Source of the DNA: a virus
DNA: 21,904 nucleotides
Virus record (IMG/VR): IMGVR_UViG_3300037674_000253
Coordinates: 1 to 21,904 of that record
Reading direction: 5' to 3' (one strand)
Positions 8,801 to 15,257 of this stretch are shown here, piece by piece. Position numbers and translations under genes: made by a program. Within the stretch, counting starts at the first letter, position 1. The number at the start of each line of letters is the position of its first letter. The notes below the pieces were generated by a model, which saw only the letters and a list, made by a program, of their open reading frames with translations, did not search any database and was not told the origin of the DNA.

Positions 8801-8961
8801 GAGCGATTAGTAATATTATCGGCATAGGCCGTATAAATAACAGGGCTTGTGTATTCCCAAACTCCGTCCTTCTGAACAGCAGTTCTTCCTCCAGTGGTTC
8901 CAGAGGATGTTTTAGCGTTTCTTAGTTTTCTCTGAAGTTCCGTTTCTGAAATCTTAGCCAT
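5893..8961 (-). CDS. Tail fibre / receptor-binding protein (1022 aa)
   Basis: The largest protein of the window. Residues 1-260 are a probable virion-attachment domain. Residues about 265-444 are a run of roughly ten-residue repeats of the type AITANEIAAD / NAINSDKIAN, as found in the beta-helical or coiled shafts of fibres and of J-like host specificity proteins. Three 'GDLW.D...YRW.GS.W' modules follow (about residues 491-690), then a further shaft (GNHIQAGEIDAGHL). From about residue 840 to the end the protein is glycine rich (LSGAGGGGGGARAGG ... GGRGAHGAVRI), the form of glycine-rich tip domains that present receptor-binding loops in several phage adhesins. The gene has AGGA upstream and is followed by a tail-chaperone type gene, which supports the role. 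Receptor unknown. Confidence 0.85.
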   Translation of the reverse strand: MAKISETELQRKLRNAKTSSGTTGGRTAVQKDGVWEYTSPVIYTAYADNITNRSTTGKIPSQADAAGFQLEPHDAGGELLDWRGHLFSTSIYESGDPTDYTWELADYTGVTTSFERSYTTSTKLLVDVGNPTFPGTGITWTSIASNLALPDNAYFVAERYTIKGATSAWMVYPVAVEENGFGLIPYTITGRDAPALNSAQWNTDTLTAVTSFTGRTYSTIKEFGYGTTIVITYDDGKLYGLLKKVSGTASFVAPVDYIDGALLVDTSIIADKIANNAITVNKILNDSINADKIADNAVTTAAIISNAINSDKIANNAVTSNEIAANTIVANNIQANAIGANEIAADAITANEIATDAVTANAIQAGSVGANEIAANSITAGEIAADAITASEIAVDAVEASSIKAGAVTTNKIEALAITAETIAANAIISDKIATNAITSGKLLITGTGNVSEVITPAYIGAPTTAALATVIGDVATAQSTADGKINSYFQDAAPTSLTASDEGDLWTDTLAANNNESYRWSGTAWEAIADGGIADAIASAAAAQSTADGKVTTFYHDDPPTAEGEGDLWVDTNDSNKLHRWNGSAWLDIHDTTYSSIGSITGGISASQVANAVNTNSTTVDGGKITAASIGASHLIVSGANAVELDGLKTFRQTTSPTAENEGDLWYDSDDHNKLYRWDGSTWVSNQDNTVADNIYSSGTTYINGGIITTDTISGNHIQAGEIDAGHLSVDSVTVDKINVDGQLDISESTGSFTFKKTKYSDYSTNGVFLGNRTGSNIPVFLAGSTTSYIQVDDGGVTIVGADFADSTTISTPALPNVPTEYNTSGQFTFPISSAYDTLTFELSGAGGGGGGARAGGGSTSGGVTGGQTKVEILDGNGAVVSGATWTANGGSGGGHNTTVASTRYGDDFDVSPVDTFFTGDGGTGTPSNPSSGTSHTGSVGGAVSSGGEGGADGASWSDFDDDRFGVGGSAGSFSSPSAYTLQSSHHSVRVTVGTGGNGGSGAASGGRGAHGAVRISVTLH
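5896..6445 (-). other. Glycine-rich fibre tip domain
   Basis: The last 180 or so residues of the fibre are dominated by Gly, Ser, Thr and Ala with GG and GGG runs, separated by more varied loops (STRYGDDFDVSPVDTFFTG and SWSDFDDDRFGVGG). The opening DTLTFELSGAGGGG and the closing VRVTVGTGGNGGSG are the usual borders of glycine-rich phage tip domains. The varied loops are the expected receptor contacts, by analogy with glycine-rich adhesins of T-even type phages. Confidence 0.7.
6896..7488 (-). repeat. Three GDLW/YRW modules in the tail fibre
   Basis: Three related protein modules lie at about 7366-7488, 7186-7290 and 6896-6998. Each runs PT...EGDLW.D, a short loop, then K/E-L/S-Y/H-RW.G..W. 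The loop between the two halves differs (TLAANNNES, TNDSNK, SDDHNK). They are separated by coiled-shaft sequence (ADAIASAAAAQSTADGKV), so the fibre alternates shaft and small knob-like modules. Similar modules occur in many phage fibres. Here they probably act as spacers or glycan-contacting knobs. Confidence 0.7.
7630..8170 (-). repeat. Decapeptide-type repeats in the tail fibre shaft
   Basis: About eighteen units of near ten residues, with pattern A-[IV]-x-[AS]-[NDG]-[EK]-I-A-x-[ND], run through this stretch. Within them the DNA shows recurring 'gctatctcattagca'-like 15-mers. The units near 7770-7990 are more alike than those at either end, suggesting recent unit duplication in the middle of the array. 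Confidence 0.8.
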
Positions 8962-8973
8962 ATTGTAATCCTT

Positions 8974-10527
8974 TTATCGTTTTCCAGCAACCTTTAATTC
9001 AAATTGCATCCTGCCTAATAATGGGTTTGAAGCCCCTAACATTTGCACCTTAATATTCATATAACGTCCAGACGTTCTAAAGTCTAACTTATAATCCGTA
9101 GTGGGATTAAATGTCTGTAAAGAGTATACCGCAGTATCAGTGATACTATTGGTTCCAACTACACTAATCTGTACACTATTCATAGAATCAAGATGGATAG
9201 CGTTTATCCATTTATATGCACTGTCTTTGTAGTTATCATTAACCCTTATGAAGAATCCATTTTCCTCAAACACCGTACTTGATAGTGTTTGAATTTCAGC
9301 CGCAGCACCTTCTTTAGCTGCATAAATCTTAAGCTCTCCATTTTGCTCTGTTTCAAAAGCATCGGATATGTTTGGCAAACTTCTTAAGTGTAACTTTCTA
9401 GTGCTATAGTCAAATACAAAAGCCCTGTCACAACCATCGCCACTAATAGTTTTAGATGGGAAGCAAAACCACACTTCTTTATCTCTAGTCTGTTGGAAGC
9501 AGAACGACTTGTCCTTCTTAGTAGCCTTTACAGAGTTAAACATTACATCTTGGAATAATCCTTTAGCAATATCTTCTTTCTGTGATTGACCATCATGAAG
9601 GTACACTCCATAGTTTCCAATAACCAAGTGCTGTGCGTTTCCTATATTAGCAAAACATCTTGCAGAGTAAATACCATCATCTTCAAAGATACTTTCAAAA
9701 GCTAGTACGTATGTGTCACCAGTCTCTCTAACCCTTATGACAGCATCTGTCTTATAAGCAATAAAGTATTCTCCTAGCTGACCACCATCAAGTATCTTGC
9801 CGGGCGTCTCAACTGCAAAGGCATCGCCAGCAGTGTTAATACCATCGTAAGACCACTCTACGGCATCTATACTTCCAATCCCAGTTATGTGGGATGACCA
9901 TAAAATATCAATAGGAAGAAACTCATCGTCGTCCGCTGTTGCTTGGTGCTCTTCAAATATATTCATAGCCATCAATCTATTGTTGAATGGCTTTAATATT
10001 CTTGTTACTAATTTTGAACCATGAGAATCACTAGGCCAATTTGGTAGCGTAACAAGACTTCCTGCTGTGTTCACATCGTCTGAAAACATTGGAGGAGCAT
10101 CGTTAGCTGGATTAACAATCAACAGTTCATTGAACACATAAATCTGTGGAGGGTATCTGTCATCAAAGGTAAACTGATTAGGTGTAAGCGCGTTAGTAAG
10201 GTTTAAGTATGTTGAGGTTCCTGTGTTGTACGTTACAACGTGACCATCTCCACTAGCATCCTTTACGATGTAAGCTATTACAAGGTTGTTACCACCGGCC
10301 TCCAAGAACTGGGTGACCGCCATGGCCTTTCCGTCTCGAATACCAGTGTTAGAACTAGTGAATAAAGGAAATCCATCTTCAAATACATTAACACCTTGAA
10401 CACTACCGTCCTTGCATCTAATATTTAAGCAGTCACTCCATGCCCCTTGAGGTAGAGAGTGACTCGGAACATCTGTAATTAAACCTACGGATGAGAAATC
10501 AACCTCTGGTGTTTTAGTAAAAGACAT
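8974..10527 (-). CDS. Tail hub / virion stabilisation-like structural protein (517 aa)
   Basis: The N-terminus (LPQGAWSDCLNIRCKDGSVQ) has the 'G.W.d..NirfrdGsvq...G' form seen in large phage structural proteins that sit between portal and tail tip in short-tailed phages, such as the P22 gp10-type stabilisation proteins and their marine relatives. The body is beta rich and repetitive in a propeller-like way (short strands with W, Y and G turns, for example DAVEWSYDGINTAGD). No signal or membrane segment. AAGGAG five bases before the ATG is the strongest ribosome binding site in the window. It is followed after 12 bases by the tail fibre gene. Assignment is by general resemblance and position. 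Confidence 0.6.
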   Translation of the reverse strand: MSFTKTPEVDFSSVGLITDVPSHSLPQGAWSDCLNIRCKDGSVQGVNVFEDGFPLFTSSNTGIRDGKAMAVTQFLEAGGNNLVIAYIVKDASGDGHVVTYNTGTSTYLNLTNALTPNQFTFDDRYPPQIYVFNELLIVNPANDAPPMFSDDVNTAGSLVTLPNWPSDSHGSKLVTRILKPFNNRLMAMNIFEEHQATADDDEFLPIDILWSSHITGIGSIDAVEWSYDGINTAGDAFAVETPGKILDGGQLGEYFIAYKTDAVIRVRETGDTYVLAFESIFEDDGIYSARCFANIGNAQHLVIGNYGVYLHDGQSQKEDIAKGLFQDVMFNSVKATKKDKSFCFQQTRDKEVWFCFPSKTISGDGCDRAFVFDYSTRKLHLRSLPNISDAFETEQNGELKIYAAKEGAAAEIQTLSSTVFEENGFFIRVNDNYKDSAYKWINAIHLDSMNSVQISVVGTNSITDTAVYSLQTFNPTTDYKLDFRTSGRYMNIKVQMLGASNPLLGRMQFELKVAGKR

Positions 10528-10536
10528 ATCGACTCC

Positions 10537-10968
10537 TTAACGTCTAGTTATAGATTGACCAAAATATAAGCCTACGACTGCCATAATTGCATGTCCTAGC
10601 CATTCTGGAACTACTGTGCCTTCTAGGCTAACATATTCTGTAACTGTATTTGTAAAATCTAAGAACAAGAACTTAAATCCAGAGGTAACCTCTACTGGTA
10701 CGACAGTTGACATTCCTAGTGCGGGTGCAATTAGTATGTAAGCGGCCATAGCCATGAATGATACGACTAAGAATCTCTTAGCCCAAGACGCCTCTGGAGT
10801 GTTGAGCTTACCTGCCCTTTCCATACTAGCCTCTACGTTCATATATTGTTCTTTACGATGGTTTCTCTCGTCAGCAAGGTCAGCCTGTGACTGACTCCAC
10901 ATCTTCATTATGCCACCCCCAAGTGTACTTGCGAGCATCGTCAAAATCTCAATTGGTAGTCCAAACAT
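10537..10968 (-). CDS. Holin-like membrane protein (143 aa)
   Basis: The N-terminal segment (FGLPIEILTMLASTLGGGIM) is amphipathic or membrane-inserting, followed by a charged helix (residues 25-60). Two clear membrane helices follow at about 66-84 (RFLVVSFMAMAAYILIAP) and 125-140 (GHAIMAVVGLYFGQSI), giving up to three segments. This layout resembles the three-segment holins found in gene transfer agents and many marine phages, but no signature motif proves it. A strong GGGGGA ribosome binding site precedes the ATG. It is the last of four adjacent membrane-protein genes and precedes the tail module. Confidence 0.6.
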   Translation of the reverse strand: MFGLPIEILTMLASTLGGGIMKMWSQSQADLADERNHRKEQYMNVEASMERAGKLNTPEASWAKRFLVVSFMAMAAYILIAPALGMSTVVPVEVTSGFKFLFLDFTNTVTEYVSLEGTVVPEWLGHAIMAVVGLYFGQSITRR

Positions 10969-11171
10969 TATTGTCCCCCTATGTATAATTCAAAAGCCGT
11001 CTGTGCGGCTTCAATCTTTGTTTCCAGCACAATAACCCTGTTCATGTTTGTGTCTGACAACTCTTTCAGGTACTCTAAGCTGTTGACTTTGTTGGTTAAT
11101 TGTCCGTAAGTGAACACTATTCCCCCAATAATTCCAGCCAAGGTTAATAGTGTGGGCGTGTCGATCTTCAT
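10968..11171 (-). CDS. Small membrane protein (67 aa), one membrane helix plus coiled coil
   Basis: A short protein with a membrane helix at about residues 7-24 (LLTLAGIIGGIVFTYGQL) and a helical, heptad-like remainder (NSLEYLKELSDTNMNRVIVL). It resembles the first of the three small membrane proteins in plan but not in sequence. The stop overlaps the next start as TAATG and the C-terminal GGQ codons include the GGGGGA ribosome binding site of the next gene. Function unknown; the lysis region is the most likely setting. Confidence 0.7.
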   Translation of the reverse strand: MKIDTPTLLTLAGIIGGIVFTYGQLTNKVNSLEYLKELSDTNMNRVIVLETKIEAAQTAFELYIGGQ

Positions 11172-11371
11172 TGTAATGCGCTCTCAAGTAGGTCACCCAG
11201 CTTCTCCTTTAACCTGTCTTCAGCTTTCTGCTTAACTACCTCTTCTACCTTGTCAGTGCCTACCGTAATAAAAGCATCAGTAACAACACCTTCCAGCCAG
11301 CTATAACCAGCGAATAACCCAGTTGAACCAATGGCTGTAAGTAGTAGGTATAGCTTTATTTTCTTCATCAT
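11168..11371 (-). CDS. Small membrane protein (67 aa)
   Basis: The N-terminus is a basic, then hydrophobic segment (MMKKIKLYLLLTAIGSTGLF) that could be a signal anchor or signal peptide; there is no lipobox cysteine. Residues 35-67 are charged and helical (KVEEVVKQKAEDRLKEKLGD). The ATG follows GGAG with an eight-base spacing and overlaps the previous gene by four bases. A role in lysis or as a minor membrane-associated protein is likely from position but is not shown by any motif. Confidence 0.7.
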   Translation of the reverse strand: MMKKIKLYLLLTAIGSTGLFAGYSWLEGVVTDAFITVGTDKVEEVVKQKAEDRLKEKLGDLLESALQ

Positions 11372-11634
11372 CGTAAATTCTCCGTTCGATAGTTATGGAT
11401 AATCGATATCATTTGATCCAGCTTATCATCGATGGACGCAAACATTTCTTTATTATCCTGTTGAATGGTAACGATCTGTTGCTGTATATGCTTCTGCTCT
11501 GCCTGCATCACCGCAATGTCTTGCCTTATATCTGTAACATACATTAAGGCCCCAAATATTAAAGCCCCTGTCGTCAGTAGGTGGCTAATGCTTACCGATC
11601 TACTTAGGTGCCATTTATCTTCTCTAATGCTCAT
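11368..11634 (-). CDS. Small membrane protein with coiled coil (88 aa)
   Basis: One membrane segment is visible at about residues 15-33 (SISHLLTTGALIFGALMYV), followed by a heptad-like, Gln-rich region from about residue 36 to 82 (MQAEQKHIQQQIVTIQQD). A short N-terminal cytoplasmic part, one membrane helix and a long coiled coil is the plan of inner-membrane spanins (Rz-like), and small proteins of this form are common in phage lysis cassettes. No outer-membrane lipoprotein partner is seen nested in it, so the spanin reading is uncertain. GGAG lies four bases before the ATG. The end overlaps the next gene by four bases. Confidence 0.7.
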   Translation of the reverse strand: MSIREDKWHLSRSVSISHLLTTGALIFGALMYVTDIRQDIAVMQAEQKHIQQQIVTIQQDNKEMFASIDDKLDQMISIIHNYRTENLR

Positions 11635-12049
11635 AATTCTCCATTGGTGTTAGCATGAATTCTCTCTCGTAGTATTTTCTTATATCGGGGACCACACCGG
11701 TAAACGGTAACGGCAAACCCATCTTCTCTATAATACCTTTGTACTCATCTTCGCTGTCTTTGTATATTACGAAGTGAGGGTCGTTGTTATAAAGTAGGTC
11801 AGGGTCATTAATAAGCTCGTTAAAGTCTTCTTTAAAATCCTCTGATATCCACTGTGCATAGCACAATGCAACTACATATGACTTAGCAGGATACATCCAG
11901 CCAGTATCTTCTTTGGGTTTTTTAATGTAATCAACACAATCCCCAACTATCGTGTCGTACCTATATTGAATATCCTTATCTGAAAGATCATCTCCGAAAT
12001 CATCATTCATTCTGTGATACATCTCTTGTCTAATTTTCCAGTCCTTCAT
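11624..12049 (-). CDS. Hypothetical protein (141 aa) at the end of the radical SAM cluster
   Basis: An acidic, aromatic-rich protein without signal peptide or membrane segment (WKIRQEMYHRMNDDFGDDL at the N-terminus). It has two cysteines, too few for an Fe-S cluster on its own. No family is recognised. The start lies two bases after the last radical SAM gene, with GGAA upstream, and its 3' end overlaps the first small membrane protein gene by 11 bases. It could belong functionally to the modification cassette or be a small virion or lysis-region protein. Confidence 0.75.
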   Translation of the reverse strand: MKDWKIRQEMYHRMNDDFGDDLSDKDIQYRYDTIVGDCVDYIKKPKEDTGWMYPAKSYVVALCYAQWISEDFKEDFNELINDPDLLYNNDPHFVIYKDSEDEYKGIIEKMGLPLPFTGVVPDIRKYYEREFMLTPMENYEH

Positions 12050-12051
12050 AT

Positions 12052-12957
12052 TTATTCCATATGTTCTTTGTCGTAATAATCCAGCAACCCTATGTATCCA
12101 TTACAAGAGTTATCTAGATTCTCTACATATCTATAGTGCTCTGTCAGACAAGTTCCAAGATACTTACAACTATTGCATATATCAGAAAGCTCAGCCTTTT
12201 CACGCTCACACCATTCGAGGTATTCTTTAAAGTTATCAAGTTCTAAGAATAGCTCTTTGTCATCCTTGTCAAAATCTAATACACCAAACTTGCCATTAGG
12301 CGTGATGTATATATGGTCATCAGAGAATGCGTTGTACTCCTTCTTTAACGACTTTTCAATACTTCTTTTGTTGCCAAAGGTAAAGCCTTTTGGAACATCA
12401 CATTCAAGCCACTTTATCACAAAGTCTTCATAATCCTTATGAGTTACATTGAAGGAGTTGGCTTGATTTATAGAGTATGGTTTAATCTCTACGCTGTCCA
12501 AGTTACGCAATATGTTGAACTGAGAAACCATTGAATCAACATCCATCTTAATAACGTCTTCTGTAGCTAATAGCAATACAGAATACCTTTTAGGAGACAT
12601 TAGCATATTAGAGAATACTTGTGCATGTCTCTCTCTTCCGGTAAAGTCATACGACACCGAAAGGGATATATCATCAGCAAAGAAGTTATCACTAAGCATG
12701 GAGAAGTTAGTTATGATGTTTATCTCACCCTTATAGTGCTTCCTTATAGTCTTTTTTAGTTTTTTAAAATATGTTGAACTTAGTGCTCCTATTTCACCAC
12801 CATAAAGGTCTATATAGTCTATCTTGGGGACTTGCTTTAATAGGCTGTCCAAAACCCTTAAGTCTATCCTCTTTTGGTCGTTAAGTTGTTCAGGTGTTAA
12901 GTAGCAAAACTTACAACTGAAGTTGCAGAAGTATGAGGGGTTGATTGAGATATTCAT
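12052..12957 (-). CDS. Radical SAM protein 7 (SPASM/twitch-like, short)
   Basis: A 301-residue enzyme with C11-NFS-C15-KF-C18 (INPSYFCNFSCKFCYLTPEQ) and G53-G-E55 (IDYIDLYGGEIGAL). The C-terminus has a single auxiliary set, C261-X2-C264-X5-C270-X14-C285, preceded by a typical strand (HIYITPNGKFGVLDFD) in which the cysteine usual for full SPASM domains is absent. It is therefore nearer to twitch than to full SPASM proteins. The start overlaps the JmjC/cupin-type gene by four bases (ATGA). It is the last radical SAM gene of the cluster. Function by family: radical chemistry on a peptide or protein; exact reaction unknown. Confidence 0.9.
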   Translation of the reverse strand: MNISINPSYFCNFSCKFCYLTPEQLNDQKRIDLRVLDSLLKQVPKIDYIDLYGGEIGALSSTYFKKLKKTIRKHYKGEINIITNFSMLSDNFFADDISLSVSYDFTGRERHAQVFSNMLMSPKRYSVLLLATEDVIKMDVDSMVSQFNILRNLDSVEIKPYSINQANSFNVTHKDYEDFVIKWLECDVPKGFTFGNKRSIEKSLKKEYNAFSDDHIYITPNGKFGVLDFDKDDKELFLELDNFKEYLEWCEREKAELSDICNSCKYLGTCLTEHYRYVENLDNSCNGYIGLLDYYDKEHME

Positions 12958-13337
12958 ACTTCAATACTTAGTGTTATTGAGTCATACCTATTAACACCTC
13001 TATGAGGGCTACCTGCGGACACATATAAAGAAGATGTTTCATTAATCTCTACAGTCTCTCCGTACACCTCAAAAAACTTTGTACCTTCTATGCTAGCTAT
13101 TACTAGGTTCACATCGTCAGTGTGTGTATCGAATGAAGCGCTTCCAGCTGGAGAGATAAAAGCATGTACAGACTTTCCCCACTTATGAACTGACTCTAAC
13201 CCCTCTACCTTAACAACAAAAAACCCTTCACAGACCTTAATAACAGCCTCAGCTTTTGTTAACTCAAAATCTCTTCCATCATTATCGATGTAAAAGAACC
13301 TATTGCCAGCACTCAGTAACTTAACTTTTTTATTCAT
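12954..13337 (-). CDS. Minimal JmjC/cupin-type protein, putative Fe(II)/2-oxoglutarate oxygenase
   Basis: A 127-residue protein whose C-terminal half reads like the core of cupin_4/JmjC oxygenases: an H-x-D pair at H72-T-D74 (SFDTHTDDVNLV), a following 'EGTKFFEV' strand with K87 where family members often hold 2-oxoglutarate, and the distal histidine at H112 in YVSAGSPHRGVN, followed by SITLSIEV. In that family the HxD...H triad binds Fe(II), and members hydroxylate proteins such as ribosomal subunits. This protein is much shorter than the cellular enzymes (usually above 350 residues), so it may be a bare catalytic barrel or a non-enzymatic cupin. It is joined to radical SAM genes on both sides by four-base ATGA overlaps, which makes a shared substrate plausible. 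Confidence 0.75.
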   Translation of the reverse strand: MNKKVKLLSAGNRFFYIDNDGRDFELTKAEAVIKVCEGFFVVKVEGLESVHKWGKSVHAFISPAGSASFDTHTDDVNLVIASIEGTKFFEVYGETVEINETSSLYVSAGSPHRGVNRYDSITLSIEV

Positions 13338-14296
13338 CTTATTTCCATGCTAAGAAGCCTACCTTCAAGTTGCTTCATTTCAAAACAATGTCTACCTTGC
13401 ATATCAAACCTCTTATGGTCTTTTATAGTCTTAGAGCAGCCGTTGCACAGATTGAACAATGGGCAAGTAAAACACCAGTTGTTCATCGATAACAACTCAG
13501 GGTCGTCTCTAAAGTTGTCACCTATAGGATACTCTTTGTCATCGGCAAAAGATCCGCAAGTGTATTGGTCGGCTTCTGGTTGTATGCATCTGATACCTTC
13601 GTCACACTTTCTATTTCTTGGACAGGTTGTATCTTCTCCAGCCATAGACTTTATTATGTCTTTTGTGTTGTACTCCCACTCCTCTAGACCTTGGTCATAT
13701 ATATCTAAATATATACTATATATATCAGCAAGTAATAGTGGTTTACCTTGTGAGCCGGAGGCCATGGCATAATTGAGCTTACACTCTACACCCATCTTTT
13801 TTGCTAACTTAACATTGTCAATAGCTATGTCTTGCTCACCATCAACCACAACAGCGATAAAATCTGGTCTATAACCTATTCTATCTAACATTGAGTCTGA
13901 AACGCCCCAGAAGTCCTCTTCTGTGAACATAGAGTAGTCACCCTTGAGTCTGCCACCTCCGTATTGGAAAGATGTCGTTACGGCCATTCTAGGGTGTTTG
14001 AACAACTCATCCCACTTTTTAGTCTTATAAAAAGGCCATAGATTGGTTGTAAACGATATAGATGTGTCCATGTCGTGTTCGTCAAGATAGTCTATTATCT
14101 GATAGTAATATTCGGGCTTGACCATCAAAGGGTCTCCACCATTTACTATAACGGTTCTTGTGTCTGGGTGCTCGTCAAGAAACTTAAATATCTCGTTGAT
14201 ATCTAGTAACTTGGCACTATCTTCCGATATGTTTGAGCTACTACAGAAGGTGCACTTGAAGTTGCACAGCTCTGTCGGTTTTATTATTAAGTCCAT
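13334..14296 (-). CDS. Radical SAM/SPASM protein 6
   Basis: A 320-residue enzyme with C11-NFK-C15-TF-C18 (MDLIIKPTELCNFKCTFCSS) and a GGD variant of the SAM motif, G53-G-D55 (VIVNGGDPLM). The C-terminus is cysteine rich: C225, C231, C237, C247, then C275-X2-C278-X5-C284-X2-C287 and C304. The last pair is CX2C where the standard SPASM pattern has CX3C. The ATG has GAGG seven bases upstream inside the preceding gene, and the core motif at residue 11 rules out a later start, so 56 bases are truly read in two frames. The gene ends in ATGA overlap with the JmjC/cupin-type gene, arguing for coupled synthesis. Confidence 0.92.
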   Translation of the reverse strand: MDLIIKPTELCNFKCTFCSSSNISEDSAKLLDINEIFKFLDEHPDTRTVIVNGGDPLMVKPEYYYQIIDYLDEHDMDTSISFTTNLWPFYKTKKWDELFKHPRMAVTTSFQYGGGRLKGDYSMFTEEDFWGVSDSMLDRIGYRPDFIAVVVDGEQDIAIDNVKLAKKMGVECKLNYAMASGSQGKPLLLADIYSIYLDIYDQGLEEWEYNTKDIIKSMAGEDTTCPRNRKCDEGIRCIQPEADQYTCGSFADDKEYPIGDNFRDDPELLSMNNWCFTCPLFNLCNGCSKTIKDHKRFDMQGRHCFEMKQLEGRLLSMEIR

Positions 14297-15257
14297 ACAT
14301 TAACCTCTTAGGCGCGGGACATTGTGTGTCCCAATCTAGTTTGTAACAATCACCACCGCACTGTCCGAAAACTTCGCACGGTATGCATCTCGGGTCTATA
14401 AGAGCCTCTGTGGCTATCATACAGCCTCTTTTCTCATGGTTCAGTATACTGTCTATGTCATCACCTATGTGGGCATAATGACTAGTGGGTGCGCTATTAG
14501 GGCAACCGGCTATTGTCCCGTCTGCATTAATCGTAAACATTATCTTTTCACAGCCTCTGCAAAAGGTGGAGTTCCTGTTGCCGCCGCCCTCAAACTTAGC
14601 GTAAATCGATTCGAGAAGTACGTTATTAAAGTAACCCCTGTCATTAACCTGATGCATCTCCCATATCCAATCATCTATTTGGCGATTAGTTGGGAATATG
14701 TGGGGGTTTCTTTCAGCAGACCCATCGTGTGTGAGCCTCTCAAAAGCAACCTCTCTTAAACCTAACTCTTTAAACAAGGCTAAAACACCAGTGGGGCTTC
14801 GCTTTATAAGTTGCGTATTCATTGACACAAACAACTTTATATCAACACCCAAAGCAACTAGTAAGCGCACGTTATGTTTCCATAGGTCGTACTGCCTAAC
14901 ATTTGCCCATCGAATTCCCTCGTCCCAAGATGTTGCTATTCTACTTGATAATTCATTTTGTATGAATGACAACTTCTCTGGCGTGAGCTTGTGTGTGAGG
15001 TTAGTAGTAGCTCCAAAAGATGCTTTTTTATTCTTTTCAGACACAAGCTTGTAAAATGTACGCATATCCTCTAAGGGCGCTAAGAACGGCTCTCCACCAT
15101 GGTAGTCTATGTGTATCTGCTCATCTGCAAAGTTATTTACAAAGCTAGCAGTGGCAACAGGATCAAAGTATATCTTCCTCCCGTTTATACCACTAGTAAA
15201 ACAGTGGGAGCAGTTAAGGTTGCACGTCTCTGTCGTCTTTATGTAAAATATTTTCAT
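14241..15257 (-). CDS. Radical SAM/SPASM protein 5
   Basis: A 338-residue enzyme with C12-NLN-C16-SH-C19 almost at the N-terminus (MKIFYIKTTETCNLNCSHCF) and G54-G-E56 (IHIDYHGGEPFLAPL). The SPASM region is complete: C233, C236, C252, C279, then C291-X2-C294-X5-C300-X3-C304 and C313. The stretch KIMFTINADGTIAGCPN around C252 is the hallmark 'G.i..Cp' strand of SPASM proteins. Of the seven enzymes this looks most like a standard peptide maturase. The cysteine motif lies only 12 residues in, so the start at 15257 is firm and the 44-base overlap with the preceding gene is real. Its own 3' end overlaps the next gene by 56 bases. Confidence 0.93.
   Translation of the reverse strand: MKIFYIKTTETCNLNCSHCFTSGINGRKIYFDPVATASFVNNFADEQIHIDYHGGEPFLAPLEDMRTFYKLVSEKNKKASFGATTNLTHKLTPEKLSFIQNELSSRIATSWDEGIRWANVRQYDLWKHNVRLLVALGVDIKLFVSMNTQLIKRSPTGVLALFKELGLREVAFERLTHDGSAERNPHIFPTNRQIDDWIWEMHQVNDRGYFNNVLLESIYAKFEGGGNRNSTFCRGCEKIMFTINADGTIAGCPNSAPTSHYAHIGDDIDSILNHEKRGCMIATEALIDPRCIPCEVFGQCGGDCYKLDWDTQCPAPKRLMYGLNNKTDRAVQLQVHLL

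Noticed and set aside
13697-13726. AT-rich alternating TATA tract, possible promoter or origin
   Set aside because: It lies inside a coding frame (Ile/Tyr/Ser codons) of a well-supported gene, and no partner elements were seen around it.
13347-13772. Plus-strand open frame of 141 residues
   Set aside because: It lies wholly antisense to a radical SAM/SPASM gene with clear motifs and has no family features.
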